Source of the DNA: Cryptomeria japonica
Lineage: Eukaryota; Streptophyta; Pinopsida; Cupressales; Cupressaceae
Length of the DNA: 64,000 bases
Assembly: GCF_030272615.1 (NCBI RefSeq)
Contig: NC_081408.1
Coordinates: 767,657,330 to 767,721,329, forward strand
Direction: 5' to 3'
Below, piece by piece: positions 1 through 12,120 of the stretch. Position 1 is the first letter of the stretch. Each line of letters begins with the position of its first letter. The notes beneath the pieces were generated by a model, which had not been told where the DNA came from, did not search any database, and was given only the letters and a program-made list of their open reading frames with translations. A program made the position numbers and the translations under genes.

Positions 1-50
1 TGGTAGTATATGAAGATCATCACTTGTCAAACAGCTTGGAATGATACATA
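1..50. repeat. Edge of a dispersed repeat, second copy at 25829-25878
   Basis: The first 50 bases match 25829-25878 with about six mismatches; both begin TGGTAGTATATGA and run through the shared AAACAGCTTGGAA. The match stops just after that. The left edge of the window is therefore probably the tail of a repeat whose other copy abuts the C/T tract at 25.9 kb. The family is not recognised. Confidence 0.6.
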
Positions 51-449
51 TAATCCAGTTTCAGAGCTTTATTTATTACAGGCTTCTATTTTGTACTTTG
101 AATTGTTCAAACTATATAGGTTGCCAATATAGGAAATAAGGGACTATGGTGCACGGGCACTTAGCAATTTTTGTTGAGTTTGTTTCCAGGATTGTGGAAT
201 CATGTTTTTATTTTTGTAATAAGTCCAAGAGGCCATTGAGTGTGTGCTCAAATGATTGTAAGGGCCCTAAGAGTCTTTGTTTGGCCATTGTTGGCATATG
301 AACTCTTAAGGGTGCCAGGTAGAGCACTTAATAGGATAAGTTTTTTTTGGTTAATGTAGGTTAGCTAATGTTGTTTTGAGTTTGTTAAGGTCATATGAGT
401 CATTTGAAAGTAAACAATTTTGGGTTTGAGAAAATTTGCTCACCTATGC
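51..449. other. Non-coding stretch, nothing recognised
   Basis: Mixed-composition sequence without a convincing reading frame, terminal repeat or RNA gene. It may include part of the 3' LTR or 3' flank of the chromovirus that lies to the right on the minus strand, but no second LTR copy is present for comparison. Confidence 0.4.
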
Positions 450-545
450 AACAAATTGCAAAATTTGCAAAAGTTGCAAAAGTTGCAAAAGGTGCAAAAG
501 TTGCAAAAGTTGCAAAAGGTGCAAAACTTGTAAAAGTTGCTCACA
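450..545 (+). repeat. 9-bp minisatellite, unit TTGCAAAAG
   Basis: About ten head-to-tail copies of a 9-bp unit, with variants in which GTTG is replaced by GGTG. Because the unit is a multiple of three it creates a spurious 61-codon frame of K-V-A-K repeats across 395-580, which is not a gene. Confidence 0.85.
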
Positions 546-949
546 ACAACTTTGCAACATTTTCAGACACCAATGGTTAGTTGGTTGACACAATTAATAA
601 AGGATATTTCCTGCACATATTATTAATGCAATTTTTTCTTTCCTTTAATTCTCAAAATATGAAAAACTAACTGTCATCTTTTTTGGGAAAACAAACATTC
701 AATCCAACAATCGTCAGGTCACAAAGAAACTATCGGACTAATGGCTTAATGTTTCCAAACTGATAAGAAGTTTATAACTACCACCCATTGACACTAAGGT
801 CATAACACAACCAAGGCCCAAATTACACATAAACTGCATTGACCATGAATACGTTGCATTCAATGTAAGAGGCACAATGCCTGTTTTGTTCAAGCAAACA
901 AGAAGTAAACCAAAATCAAAGAACAAATGCTAAAAATAGAAGAGAGGGA
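546..949. other. Non-coding stretch left of the chromovirus
   Basis: AT-rich sequence with no supported gene. By position it should contain the 3' untranslated part or 3' LTR of the minus-strand chromovirus, but LTR limits cannot be fixed because the partner LTR is not in the window. Confidence 0.35.
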
Positions 950-1004
950 TGGAGATGCCCTTGCATCAGACTCCCTAGGAAGAAAGAAAATCATGAGCTA
1001 CTAC

Positions 1005-1960
1005 TCATGAAGTATTCCATAAAATGACCCAACTTAAGCATGTCAAACTCAATCAGCTAAGAGGCATCCTCAAGAGAATGATCTTTCCATTTGACCAAGT
1101 AGAAAAAGTATTCATGCTGGCAGGTTTTCTTTAACAGTTGTTTATCCAAAATACAATCTATACTTTACGAAGGGAAAGAATTTATTTGTAGTTCCTGAGG
1201 GACTAATTTGTTTGCATCTATCATACCTTCATTCACACTCCCTTTATAGGGATATAAATCTACTATATTGAAGATGGGAGAGATGCCCAAATCTGAAGAC
1301 AAAGCTATCTCATAATCATTGGTAAAAATAATTCCTAGTATTCAACAAGGACCAACCTTCTTCATGTGAAGTTTATTGTACATCCCAGTAGGAAACCTCT
1401 CCTTTTGAACATGATCCAAGACAAGGTCTCCAACCTGAAAAATGAATTTCTCTCTATTTCTTGTCAATATGTTATTTATACCACTAATTTCTTATTTCAA
1501 TGTTCATATTCATTGCTTCCTGTAGATCATGGATGGCTATAGAAAAATCTTCACCATTTGTAGTGTGTTTCTCCATCCCACCATGATCTCTAAGTTCAAA
1601 CATATCCTATAGGTGCATTATATATAAAATATATAATGAACCAAACCTTGTACTTTTGTTTGGAGAATCACTATAAGTGAACTCTGTTTGTTCTAATACT
1701 AGATCCTAACTACCAGGTGTTTTCCCATCAAGACGCCTTAGCATATTACCAAGACTCTTGTTTACAACCCCAGTTTGACAATCCATTTGTGGATTCTAAG
1801 TAGAACTGAAACACAAATTAGTTTCCAACCTCTTCCAATGTGTCCTCCAAAAATGTCCCACAAACTTTGAATTGTGATCGAATACTATACTTGTTCTATC
1901 CAAAAACAAATGGTATGCACAACTTGTTATCCTTGAACAACAAGCCCTCCTATGGCATAT
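1005..1960 (-). pseudogene. Integrase remnant and chromodomain
   Basis: After the RNase H, a short D-G-L-L-F-like and L-C-I-P run marks the integrase N-terminus. The frame then jumps into the C-terminal half of the integrase core, with S-K-F-V-G-x-F-W-R-T and N-P-Q-M-D-C-Q-T-G-V-V-N-K-S-L-G-N-M (canonical HPQTDGQTE-VN-SL-N) at about 1650-1900. The HHCC finger and first catalytic aspartate appear lost to an internal deletion. At about 1005-1120 the reading YLVKWKDHSLEDASW is a chromodomain core. Stops occur throughout. Confidence 0.75.
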
Positions 1961-1967
1961 AATCTAT

Positions 1968-3446
1968 CTATGGTCCTCTATCTCTACTGATAGGACTAAT
2001 GTAATCTTTGAATGCTTCCTTCAAATTGGCATCATCTTCCCACAACTCCTTCAATCTTTCAAAACCAACTATATTCGTTTGTATTTCTTGCAACAATAAA
2101 TTCTTCCTTCTTAATGCATCATCAACCCTATTTATTTTCCCAATTTTATGGTTCAATACAAAGTTAAATTTTTTAAGATATTCTATCCATTTAGCATGCC
2201 TTTGATTTAACTTATGCTGAATATTTATGAATTGTAAAGCATGATTATCAGTATACACCACAAATCATATAGGAAACAAGTAATGTCTCCATTTCTTCAA
2301 TGATTGTACCAAGGCATAAAAGTCAATATCACAAGATGAATACTTTGTCTTAGCCTCATTCAACTTTTCCCTAAGTAAGCCACTGGTTTCCATTCTTTAC
2401 TGAGAACAACCCCAATAGCTAAACCACTAGAATCACACTCAACTTGAAACACTTTATCAAAATCAGGTAAAACAAGGATAGGCTTCTCAATAACCTTTTT
2501 TTTAAGAAATATAAAACTTTCTTTAGCACTTTTATTCCATCCAAATGGTCTTTTACTTCTCCTAATAGTTTCAATAATTGGAGCAACAACATGACTAAAA
2601 TTCCTTATAAATTTATGATAAAAAATAGCAAGAACATGAAAAATCCTTACCTCCATTGCACTTCTTGGTGTAGGAAAATCAAGAATGGCCTAGACCTTTT
2701 CTTCACCAATTTTTAAGCCATCTTTGGATACCTTAAATCCCAAGTAGATTAGTTCAGTCTCCAAAAAACATACAATTCTTGATGTTGATCTGCAATTTCT
2801 CCTCATGCAATCTCCTTATTACCATCCTCAAATGCTCCGGTCTATGTTCCTCCTTTAATCTACTAAAAACCAAAATATGATCATCCAAATATACGATCAC
2901 AAACTTCCCAAGGAAAAATTTCAATACCTTATTCAACAGTCTCATAAAAGTAGTAGGTGTATTAGAGAGTCCAAATGACATGACCAACCACTCGTAAAGA
3001 CCATCATTAGTCTTAAATGTTGTCTTCCACTCATCTCCAGATCTGATCCTAATATAATGGTAACCACTTTTAAAATCCATTTTGGAAATTTACATAGAGC
3101 CACTCAAACAATCCATTGTATCCTCAATTTGAGGAATAAGAATTCTATATCTAATTTTTATCTTACTAATAGCCCTAAAATTTGTGCGCATTCACCACTC
3201 AGCTTCCTTTTTTGGTACTAAAATGGTAGGAACAACACAAGGGCTAAGACTTTCCCTTATCAAACCTTTCTGAAGTAGCTCTTCAACTTTCCTTCTAATC
3301 TCCTCATTCTCCTTAGGTGTTAACTTATATTGAGCCTTATTTGGAAGGATAGCCTCGGGAATCAGATCCATGTGATGACTTATGCTTCTAATAGGTGGCA
3401 ATGCATCCAGCAACTCTATTGCAACAATGTCTTTGTACTTCTCCAA
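1968..3446 (-). pseudogene. Chromovirus reverse transcriptase and RNase H, broken
   Basis: Three open pieces make up the RT and RNase H. 3192-3446 holds the RT start, including the P-x-x-R-S-I-S-H-H-M-D-L-I-P run and QKGLIRES-LSPC. 2754-3080 holds [12 protein letters not shown], the [10 protein letters not shown] motif and the catalytic Y-L-D-D box. 2360-2656 holds the connection (P-F-x-W) and RNase H start (V-E-C-D-S-S-G). 1968-2261 holds the RNase H end, with TDNHAL and RHAKWIEYL. The YLDD box survives but in-frame stops separate the pieces, so no active enzyme is expected. Confidence 0.9.
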
Positions 3447-3599
3447 AATGGACCTTGTATTTCTTGAGGTAATTCTTCCAATCTTGTTGAAGTAAGGACA
3501 AGCTTGGGCTTAAGTACCAAAGCACGAGTAAACTCTTTTTCCTTCATGGCCTAAATGAATTCATTTCCACTCACCAACATAACTTTCCTACTACTACAA

Positions 3600-3860
3600 C
3601 CACTACTGTCTCCTTCTTTCTCTTGGAGAGGCATTAAGATATGTTTAACTCCATCCTTCTCTATGGTATAAGTGTTCTCACTTCTTTCATGCACCGCTTT
3701 CCTATCAAATTACGATGATCTTCTGAGAAATACATGGCACACATCAATGGCCATTATATCACATAATACACTATATTTATAACCACCAATCTGAAAATGA
3801 ACACAAGCCTACTGACTTATCGGCAATTGATGCCCTTTCTACAACCATGACACCTTTTAC
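3600..3860 (-). pseudogene. Chromovirus region between protease and reverse transcriptase
   Basis: Broken frames match the segment chromoviruses carry after the retropepsin: a V-x-F-x-I-G-x-Y-like run, then a C-D-I-M-A-I-D-V-C-H run (family form CDVVPM-ACH-LLGRPWQFDR), then FDRKAVH and an N-T-Y-T-I-like run. Stop codons interrupt it. Residues are read by eye from the minus strand, and the D-S/T-G active site itself was not located. Confidence 0.6.
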
Positions 3861-4029
3861 TAGCTATGCCCATATTGGTTGCTCTTGAAGCATTTCCCAT
3901 TGAACTCTCTTCCTTTACCTTATGAACCTCATCTTCCATATGATCTTCCTTTATTTTGATATCGTCCTCTATCATTACTAGCTACTCTACTACAATGGTG
4001 GGTGTTACCAACAATAATATTTAAGTCGC

Positions 4030-4600
4030 GTCGCCTTAACTAGCAAGGAAAGGAAAGGGCGAAAAAGGCAAGTAACAAAAAACCAATTTTGGGATTACTC
4101 GTCATTAAGAGACAAGTCCTTCAAAATAATGGCATGAGCCTACATCAAGATTTCATGCAAGTGGATTCAAATTTTGAAATCATTAGCATACGCACCCATC
4201 CCCGCCAACTTGTTTGTCGCACAGTTGCCTTCCTGTCTCACATGGCAAAACCTGATGTCTCCTCATGAAGTAAGGAGAGAATTAGACTTGGCAATGAGAT
4301 GGTTGGATTTCCAATCCAATTTTGTTGCCCCTTTGAGCATCATGATGGTGTTTCTAGAGTCACCTTCAACAATGATGTGTTTAAGTCCCTTATTCCTAGC
4401 TGTGATCAACCAATGGTAAATAGTTGTCACTTCAGCCATGCTTGAAGTTTGAATTCTATAATCTTCCACATAGTCAAGGATGAGGCTACCACATGAGTCT
4501 CAAATCACTCCACCCCCTCCCACTTGACCGGGTTGCCCCTAGATGACCCATCAAAATTCAGCTTCAACCAAACAATAGCGGGAAGGTCCATGATCTAATC
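4030..4600 (-). pseudogene. LINE RNase H fragment
   Basis: Minus-strand reading shows a plant L1-type C-terminal RNase H. It starts near 4590 with L-N-F-D-G-S-S-R-G-N-P, continues with A-E-V-T-T-I-Y-H-W-L and V-E-G-D-S-R-N (4263-4469 open), and ends near 4200 with a H-V-R-Q-E-G-N-C-A-T-N-K-L-A run (family form REgN-ADxLA). The catalytic D-G-S and E/D positions are recognisable. It is unlike the RNase H of the LINEs at 6.3 and 38.5 kb, so it is a separate family or older insertion. The reverse transcriptase portion is absent. Confidence 0.75.
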
Positions 4601-4826
4601 CAAAAGTTAATGTACTAAACATACATAATTAAATTCTAATAAAATATTTATTTAATTAAAATTAAAATTAAAACTCCAAATCCCCTTAAAAACCTTTAAT
4701 CAAAATTAATTATTTTTAATAAATAAAACTCAAAATATTACATCTAATTGCCGAGCATGATTAATACTAATGTAGTTTTTGAATAATGCCTTTTCATTGT
4801 CCACTTCATAAATCAATGTGCCAAAC

Positions 4827-6266
4827 ACTATTCGAGAAAAATTCGAAGTTAGTACATCACGTAAAAACCATGAGTTAGTTCGGTCACAAAAAGACCCTAC
4901 TAAATATATCATTTTTCAGTATGGAGAATGTCTTATGAATGAAGGAAAAGTTTTAAATCTCATTAAAAATATATCATTTTTAACATTATCTGACAACTGG
5001 CTCATCTGGTATTTTACAATTTCATGTACTCTCTCATCTTTTGTACTAATATAAAGAGCATAAATAAAGTTTTTAGGCTTAGAAGGTTAAATGGGCTCTC
5101 GAAAGGGAAATGCCTAAACTAGCTCAGCTTAATCAAAACCCATTACATTTTAAAGCTTCACTTAGCTTACGAGTATGTTCAGTAAACAGGGTTTACAATG
5201 TAGTTGAATATTTTCTCTCTGTCTCGATATAATTTTCTGTTGTTTTACCCTTTCCTTGCTTGTTTAAAATATAAATGAGTTATATTTGTAACAGTTTCTC
5301 TCTTTTTATTTCCCTAAAAATTAGAGGTCTGCGCTCAAGACTAGACCATTATCTCAAAGTGAGTCTTGTCTTGAATATTTCTCTTAGCTTGAATATTTCT
5401 TCAAATCTCTAATATTTATAGACAGTGCAAAAGTCTTGGTTTAATTTGAATATATACTACTTTGCAGATATGAGGACCGAGAGAAAATCAACTCGATCGA
5501 ACTGGCTATTTGTCCAATTTCACTTCAATTCTCAATGCACAAAAACCCAATCATATGAATTTTGTTATATTTTTGTAAATAACACATCATTATAAAATGC
5601 AATGAAGAAAGTTGAATTATACTACTTTAATAGACATAAAAAAAAATCTACCCATTTTTTAAATGATTAAACAACTCTTACATATTTTTAAATATAATAT
5701 TATATCTTTCATGTCTTAATATCTAATATTCAATAATATCTATTAACAAAAGAATGTCATAACCAATTAAAAGTATCATTAAATACATTCAAAATATGTA
5801 ATTGATGAAAGAAAAGAATAGTGAATAACTCACACAAAATTTGGTTTAGATTGACCATACTAACACCTCAAGTTTTCTTGCATTCACTTTACCAAAACCC
5901 ATATCTAAAATGTCATTGACGTAAAATTTATAAACACAAAACAAAGTTTGCTTAGGAAAGAAAGCAACGTATTCAAAATCGGTTCAGATGGTAAATGAAA
6001 TATAGCTTTAAAAATTTAGGAATGAACTTAAATAGGGTAAAAGGGATGGCCTCATCCACAATATTAAACTATTTACTATTTACATTTTGCTTGCCTTTTT
6101 TTTTCATAATTTAGCTATTTCATTACATTTAGAAGTCGTCTGAACATAATAATGTGGAAATAAAAATCTTTAAATATTGATTAAATATTAAAAAAATTAA
6201 AATATTATTATATTTTTAATAATTTATAGTATTATATTAATTATATTTATAATCTTATATATATAT
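4827..6266. other. AT-rich shared stretch, no gene
   Basis: The left 1.4 kb of copy A, paired with 36211-38469 in B. It contains runs of A/T and no frame with recognisable protein similarity. The small frames near 4730-5054 fall on the shared boundary and show no domain. An 18-bp tandem duplication (GAATATTTCTCTTAGCTT) near 5372-5407 is absent in B. Confidence 0.6.
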
Positions 6267-9200
6267 GAAGGGGTAAAAACTTTATTAAGAATTAGAAAAG
6301 AGTACTACAATCACAACTAGGGGACCCAGCCCCAAAAACTTAAGAATCAAAACTATAAATCCAAGAACAAAACCAACTATCTTCCAGATTCCTATCCTCC
6401 TCAAGGAGTTGATCCAAATCCTGACGTAACTCAAGGACATCTGCATCCAATCCTCAATCTTCCAGCCATCATCATGCTCGGAAGCCAATTTGGCCAAACA
6501 GTCAGCTACTTGATTCCACTCCCTCAGAATATGAACAAATGAAACCTCCTCCATTTAGCAACTAACCTGAAGAACTCGCTGAACAACCAAGGCTAACTGC
6601 CAATTAATATCAGACCTTATCTTAATCAACAAGTTAATCAAGATCTAAGAATTAGCCTCACAAATAACCCTTCGCCATCCCAAGGCACAAGCCCTCTCTA
6701 CATCATAAAGAATTGCCAAACCCTCCATGAGATTAACAATCTTCTCCCCCTCATGAACTGAGAAAATATATATCATCAAACCCTCTACATCCCCAGCAGC
6801 CCCACCAATCCTAGCAGGTCTAGGGTTGCCTCTAGAAGAACCATCAGTGTTGATTCTCAAAACACCAGCTGGAGGAGGTAGTCACCGACCCATCCTCTGC
6901 ACTCTCCTGTACCCAATCTTGTATCTCTTGAAACCTCCATAAAATGACTAAATCCCTTGTAGACCAAGTCTTTCCATCAACTGTGCATCCCCTTTCCCCA
7001 AGGGGAAAACCACTTCACTCTTAGGTGCAACCATCTCTTGTATCATACCTAACATGCACATCCACTCTTGCTGACCTATCAAATTCACACCATAAAATAT
7101 CCTAGGATTTCGCTCCAACCAAATTTGCCATAGAAGAAAAGTAGGTCCAACATACCAGACATCCTACAAAAAGGAGGTCATCAAGGGGGGCCTTCCCATA
7201 CTATCCCAGAACTCCACCAAAGAGGAAGCATGAACACAAGGTTGTCTCCAAACTTCCCACCACCAATGCCAAAGTTGCATAACAAAGGAGCACCTGATGG
7301 ACAAGTGCAAGGAATCTTCCTCGTCTTTCCTACATAGAACACAAATAGAAGGCCCTTGAAAACCATGTTTACGTATATTATCCCAAGTCAAGCAACTATT
7401 CCAAGCCAAAGTCTAGACAGAAATTAGATTTTGACCACAAGATCTTATTCCACACCCTCTTCCACCAATTAACCTCTGCCCTAGCTAGCTTTTGAGCCAA
7501 TAACCCCTGATAACCAGAAGCAACAAAGTAGATCCTCTTAGAATTATGGGTCCATGCCTGAATGTCTTCTTCCGGGAGAGAACTACAATGCCTACTACAC
7601 AAAATCTTGTGAAGCTCAACACTCTCCTCTTGCATTCCCATATCTAGCCACTTAGCGAGATCCTTCCAACAAGCCCTCACCAAATAGTCATAAAAGGAGA
7701 AGGACTTGAATTCACTCACCCTATCCCAACCAGCTACAAGAAATCTTTAGCGCAAAGGAATCAAGTGAGGAAACTGTGAGGTAAGAGGAGGGAAACCATC
7801 CCAAGAATCTGACCAAAAAAGGGCTTCAGTACCCCACCTACAGATCCAAATAAACCATCCTTGATGAGGTTTTCACGCTTCTACAAAGTATTCCAAATCA
7901 CCAAACCTTTCCCCACAAGAGGGTATCTAGGAATATCATAATGAGGAGCTCCAGGAAAATATTTATGAGCAATTATTCTAGCCCACAAATGATCTTGCTC
8001 CACACACCATCTCCAGAAAAGCTTAGCAAACACAACTTCTCTGAACAATGTTGATTGACTGAGCCCCAACCCTCCATATTGCTTTGGACTGCACACATCT
8101 TCCCACATTACCAAGATCCACTTGGAGGACCCCAATCATCCTCCCCATAAAAACTCTCTCTCCAAAGAATCCAACTCCTTAAGGAACCCCACCAGAGCCA
8201 CCTAAAGCATACACCTATAAGTAGGGAGATTCTTCGCAATCGGCTTTAGAAGATGAACCCGCCCAGCAAAAGATAGCCATCTATGTGTCCAATGAGTGAA
8301 TTTCATCCAGAACTTGTCAATAATACCCTGCCAAGAACCCTTGGGAAGACGACCAACAGATATTCAAATACCCAAATAAGTAAAAGGAATGGTCCCAACC
8401 TGAAACCTCAATATATTAGCAATTCTTCTCTAGATGGGTACTAGAGTATTGAAGAAAAAAATGGAGCATTTATCCTCATTAATCAATTGTCTTGAAGCCA
8501 CAAGATATATGTCCACCAACTACCTTAAAGAAGTAGCCTCCCTAGCAGTAGCCATGCCCATCAAGGCAGTATCATCAACAAACTACAAATGAGACTGCAA
8601 AAGCAAATCTCCACCCCAGCACCTGAATGATGCCTAACTCAACATTTCTTTTCAACAAATGTCCAAGCCCCTCAACAAGAAGTAGAAATAAGTATGGGCA
8701 GAGAGGATCCCCTTAGCGTATACTCCTAGAAGCCCCAAAAAAGATCATAGTGGTCTCCATTTATCAACACTGAGAAGGACACTAAAGTAAAACAACTCAT
8801 GACCCATTGGATCCACTCCTCACAAAACCAAAAAGCAACCAAGATCTTACGCAGGAAGGACCATTTAACTCTGTCATAAGCTTTATCCATATCCAACTTT
8901 ATGAACATCATCTTCTTGTGGGAGCTAGCCATGGAATGAATAGTCTCTGTAGCAATAACAACTCCATCCAGAATTTTTTGACCCTCAACAAATCCACTAT
9001 GTTCCTTTGAGATTAACCCCTTAAGCCACTTCTTCAACCTCTCAGCCATTAATTTTGAAATAATTTCATATGTCACATTGCAAAGGGAAATAGGTTGAAA
9101 CCAAGTTAGCCTATTCGCCCTTTCACACTTGGGAATGAGAGCAATGAAAGTGGAATTAAAAGCTCTTAACATCTATTTTCTCTTCTCAAACTCCTGGACA

Positions 9201-9345
9201 ACCGCCAAAAGATCCAACTTTATAATTTCCCAGAATTCTTGAAAAAAACTCTATCAAGAAACCATCAAACCAGGAGCTTTCCCTCTCTTAATCTGAAACA
9301 CAATCCCCTCCAGCTCATCAAGAGAAATCTCTCTCATTAGATACT
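6267..9345 (-). mobile_element. 5'-truncated L1-type LINE, copy A
   Basis: A non-LTR retrotransposon read right to left. The RT start near 9340 has a DELEGIVFQIKRGKAPG run, and 8726-9172 holds the RT fingers and palm with the P-I-S-L-C-N-V, SGFVEGQ and K-L-D-M-D-K-A-Y-D-R-V-K-W motifs. A FVDD box (the Y/FADD site) lies near 8570. 7881-8135 matches the post-RT region, 7160-7720 the zf-RVT zinc-finger region with C-V-L-C, and 6285-6860 the plant L1 RNase H with INTDGSSRGNP. The 3' end near 6267 has a TAATAAAG-like signal and then ATATAT. Endonuclease and ORF1 are absent and several stops interrupt the frame, so it is inactive. Copy B is at 38470-41556. Confidence 0.9.
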
Positions 9346-9515
9346 CAATTCTTATTAAGTTCTGATTAAGTTCTGATTAATTTTTTATAATTTCCCAAAA
9401 TTCTTGAAAAAAACTCTATCAAGAAACCATCAAACCAAGAGCTTTCCCTCTCTTAATCTGAAACACAATCCCCTCTAGCTCATCAAGAGAAATCTCTCTC
9501 ATTAGATACTCAATT
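9221..9515. repeat. 165-bp tandem duplication at the LINE 5' end, copy A
   Basis: The segment beginning TATAATTTCCCAGAATTCTTG at 9221 restarts at 9386 with few changes; both encode the same RT N-terminal residues on the minus strand. Copy B has the identical arrangement, so the duplication predates the A/B split. Confidence 0.85.
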
Positions 9516-9594
9516 CTAATTTAATTCTAATTAAGTTTTGATTTTTTTTTTTTTGTGTGCATGTAGGTACATCTTGTAACTGCTTTTAATGGTG

Positions 9595-9702
9595 GAGATC
9601 TAATTTATCTAGATCGCTTTTGAAACTACGGAGATCTAATTTATCTAGATTGCTTTTGAAACTATGAAGATCTAATTTATCTAGATCGCTTTTGAAACTG
9701 CT
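9595..9702. repeat. 36-bp tandem repeat, copy A
   Basis: Three head-to-tail copies of a 36-bp unit containing GATCTAATTTATCTAGATCG, with an internal AGATC/GATCT palindrome. The same three copies occur at 41800-41911. Confidence 0.9.
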
Positions 9703-9785
9703 TTTAATACATCTTAGATTGGATCAAACTTATATAATACTTTAGATTTCAGAATATTGGGTTCTTTAATATATAGATTTAAGAC

Positions 9786-11576
9786 ATGCATACATGTTCT
9801 AATGTACATGCATGATGCCTTAGGATCACATAATATGACCCCTTGGGACACCTTGTGATCCTATGGGGTCATAAATGTACATGGTCCTAGAAGGGGTTGA
9901 ATGCATGAGTTAGAGTGCATGCACATGTGTGACAGGCCTTTAGGACCACATTGTGTCCTAAGGGGTCACACATGTGTTCTAACACATGCATGACCCCTTA
10001 GGACCATATATGAGCCCTTTTAACATCCTATACTTAGTGTATACAATATACCCTAACTACTAAGATGTTAAAAGGGCTCATATGTGGTCCTAAGGGGTCA
10101 CACATGTGTTCTAACACATGTGTGACCCCTTAGGACAACATATGACCCCTTAGAACACAATGTGGTCCTAGTAAAGGCACGTCACACACATGCACATGTT
10201 CTAACTCTTGGTATAATATGGACATGGCTTAAAATGGGATGCAGGCCTAATTCGGACATGTGGCAAGAAAGGGGGTCAAACTAAATTATAGGACACATGT
10301 GGCTTAAAAGGGGAATGAATTTGAAAATAGGAGATGGCTTAAGGGGATATGCGCATGTGTTCTAGAATGTACATGTGTGACCCCTTAGGACCACATATGA
10401 TCCAGGCTTAGAACACAATGTGGTCCTAAAGGCCCATCACACACATGCATGTATTCTCACTCATGGTATAATATGGACATGGCTTAAAAGGGGATGCAAG
10501 CCTAATTGGGACATGTGGAAAGAAAGGGGATCAAACTAAATTGTAGGACATGTGGCTTAAAAGGGGAATGAATTTGAAAGTACATGTGTGACCCCTTAGG
10601 ACCACATATGACCCCTTAGGGTAACTATGTGATCCTATGGGGTTATACACATATACATGGTCCTATAAGGGGTTGAACGCATGAGTTAGTTCACGTGTGC
10701 ATGTGTGACAACCCTTTAGGACAACATTGTGTTCTAAGGGACCATCAATTATTCCCCAACTACTAGGATGGTAAAAGGGCTCATATGTGGTCCTAAGGGG
10801 TCACGCATGTGTTCTAACAAATGCGTGACCCCTTAGGATCACATATATGACCCCTTAGAACACAATGTGGTCCTAAAGGCCCATCATAGATGCACGCATT
10901 CTAACTCATGTGTTCAACCCCTTAGAACCATGTACATGTATGACCCCATAGGATCGTGCATAGTGTCCTAAGGGGTCATGTATGTGGTCCTAAGGGGTCA
11001 CACATGTACTTTATAATGTGCATGTGAAACCCCTTAGGACCACATACATGACCCCTTTGGACACTATTCTTGATCGTATGGGGTCATATATGGTCGTAAG
11101 GGGTTGAACACGTGTTACAACACATATGTACATGACCCTTTAGGGCCACATATTCAATGAGCCCTTGGGATACTAGGATGTTAAAAGGGCCATATGTGGT
11201 GGACTAAGGGGTCACGCATGTGTTAAAACACGAGTGACCCCTTATGACCAAATATGATCCCTTAGGATATGATGTGATCCTATGTGGTCATAGGGGGTAT
11301 GTTGTATACACTAGATGTTAAAAGGGGCCATATGTGGTCATAAGGGGTCACGTGCATACATGTTAAAAAGCACATGCATGACCCCTTAGGACCAAATATG
11401 ACCCATTAGGACATGATGTAATCCTATGGGATCATATGTGGTCCTAAGCGGTCGTGCATTTGTTAGAACACATGTGTGACCCCTTATGACTACATATGAC
11501 CCCTTACAATCCATTGTGCTCCTATATGGTCATATATTAGTTCATATGGGTCAAATGGTCATGTATGTCATCCTAT
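9786..11576. repeat. Cluster of interleaved short inverted repeats (fold-back region), copy A
   Basis: About 1.8 kb built from permutations of a few short words: GACCCCTTAGGACCACATATG, its reverse complement, ACATGTGTGACC, and AACATCCTA/TAAGATGTTAAAAGGG. Adjacent words are often in opposite orientation and make near-perfect hairpins. Around 9988-10100, arms of about 40 bp read CTTAGGACC...TTTTAACATCCTA and its complement on either side of a 30-bp centre. Around 10088-10132, CCTAAGGGGTCACACATGTG is followed by its complement. No coding frame is supported. Copy B is at 41992-43740. Confidence 0.85.
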
Positions 11577-12120
11577 AAGTTTTGGTTTTTCAACATTTTC
11601 ATTTTATTTTGAAAAAAGGTTTTAGTTTTACTTTTTCTACATTTTAGTTAAATTTCTATGTTTTGGTTTTTGCTTTGGTAAATTTTAACAATGTTTTAGT
11701 TTCGTTTTTGTTGTAATTTTTTGGTTTTGGTTTTCATTTTGATTTTGTATTAAATATTTTGGTTTTGATTTTTTGGGGGGTTTTGGTTTCGTTTCAAGGT
11801 TTTCAACATTTTTATTAAATTTATTCATCAACCATGAAAAAATAATTTTATTAAAAAAATAGTATTATTAAAACCTAGATTAACATTTTTAAAAAATCCC
11901 AATCTAATCAATTCATAAAAACAAATCATTATCAATAATTTAAAAAATAAATTTCAAACTAAATTTAACTAATTTTGAAACTAATAAACAAATTTTTAAA
12001 CTAAAAACATTCTTTTCTAATGAAAAAATAATTAATATTAAACTAAAAATCTATTTTTTTAACAAAAAAATTTAATTTTTAAACTAAAAATTTAATTTAA
12101 ATATGAATTATTGAAAAAAA
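11577..12120. other. T-rich then A-rich low-complexity stretch, copy A
   Basis: Dominated by TTTTGGTTTTGG-like runs to about 11820 and then by ATTTTTAAACTAAAAA-like runs. No gene. The matching stretch in B is 43741-44310. Confidence 0.7.

Larger units (their letters stand above)
950..4020 (-). pseudogene. Decayed Ty3/gypsy chromovirus pol polyprotein
   Basis: Read on the minus strand, the segment carries in order a retropepsin-side region, reverse transcriptase, RNase H, remains of integrase and a C-terminal chromodomain. That order with a terminal chromodomain is the chromovirus branch of Ty3/gypsy (Metaviridae). The polyprotein would sit in virus-like particles, copy the element RNA and insert the cDNA. 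Many stop codons and frameshifts break the frame, and much of the integrase core is missing, so it is dead. No LTR pair, PBS or PPT was found. It lies directly left of a LINE RNase H fragment. Confidence 0.85.

Noticed and set aside
395-580. 61-codon K-V-A-K repeat protein
   Set aside because: Translation of a 9-bp minisatellite.
8807-9010. Plus-strand frame inside the LINE
   Set aside because: Antisense shadow of the reverse transcriptase.
9786-11576. CRISPR array or simple satellite
   Set aside because: No constant repeat with unique spacers and no fixed period; words occur in both orientations in a plant genome.
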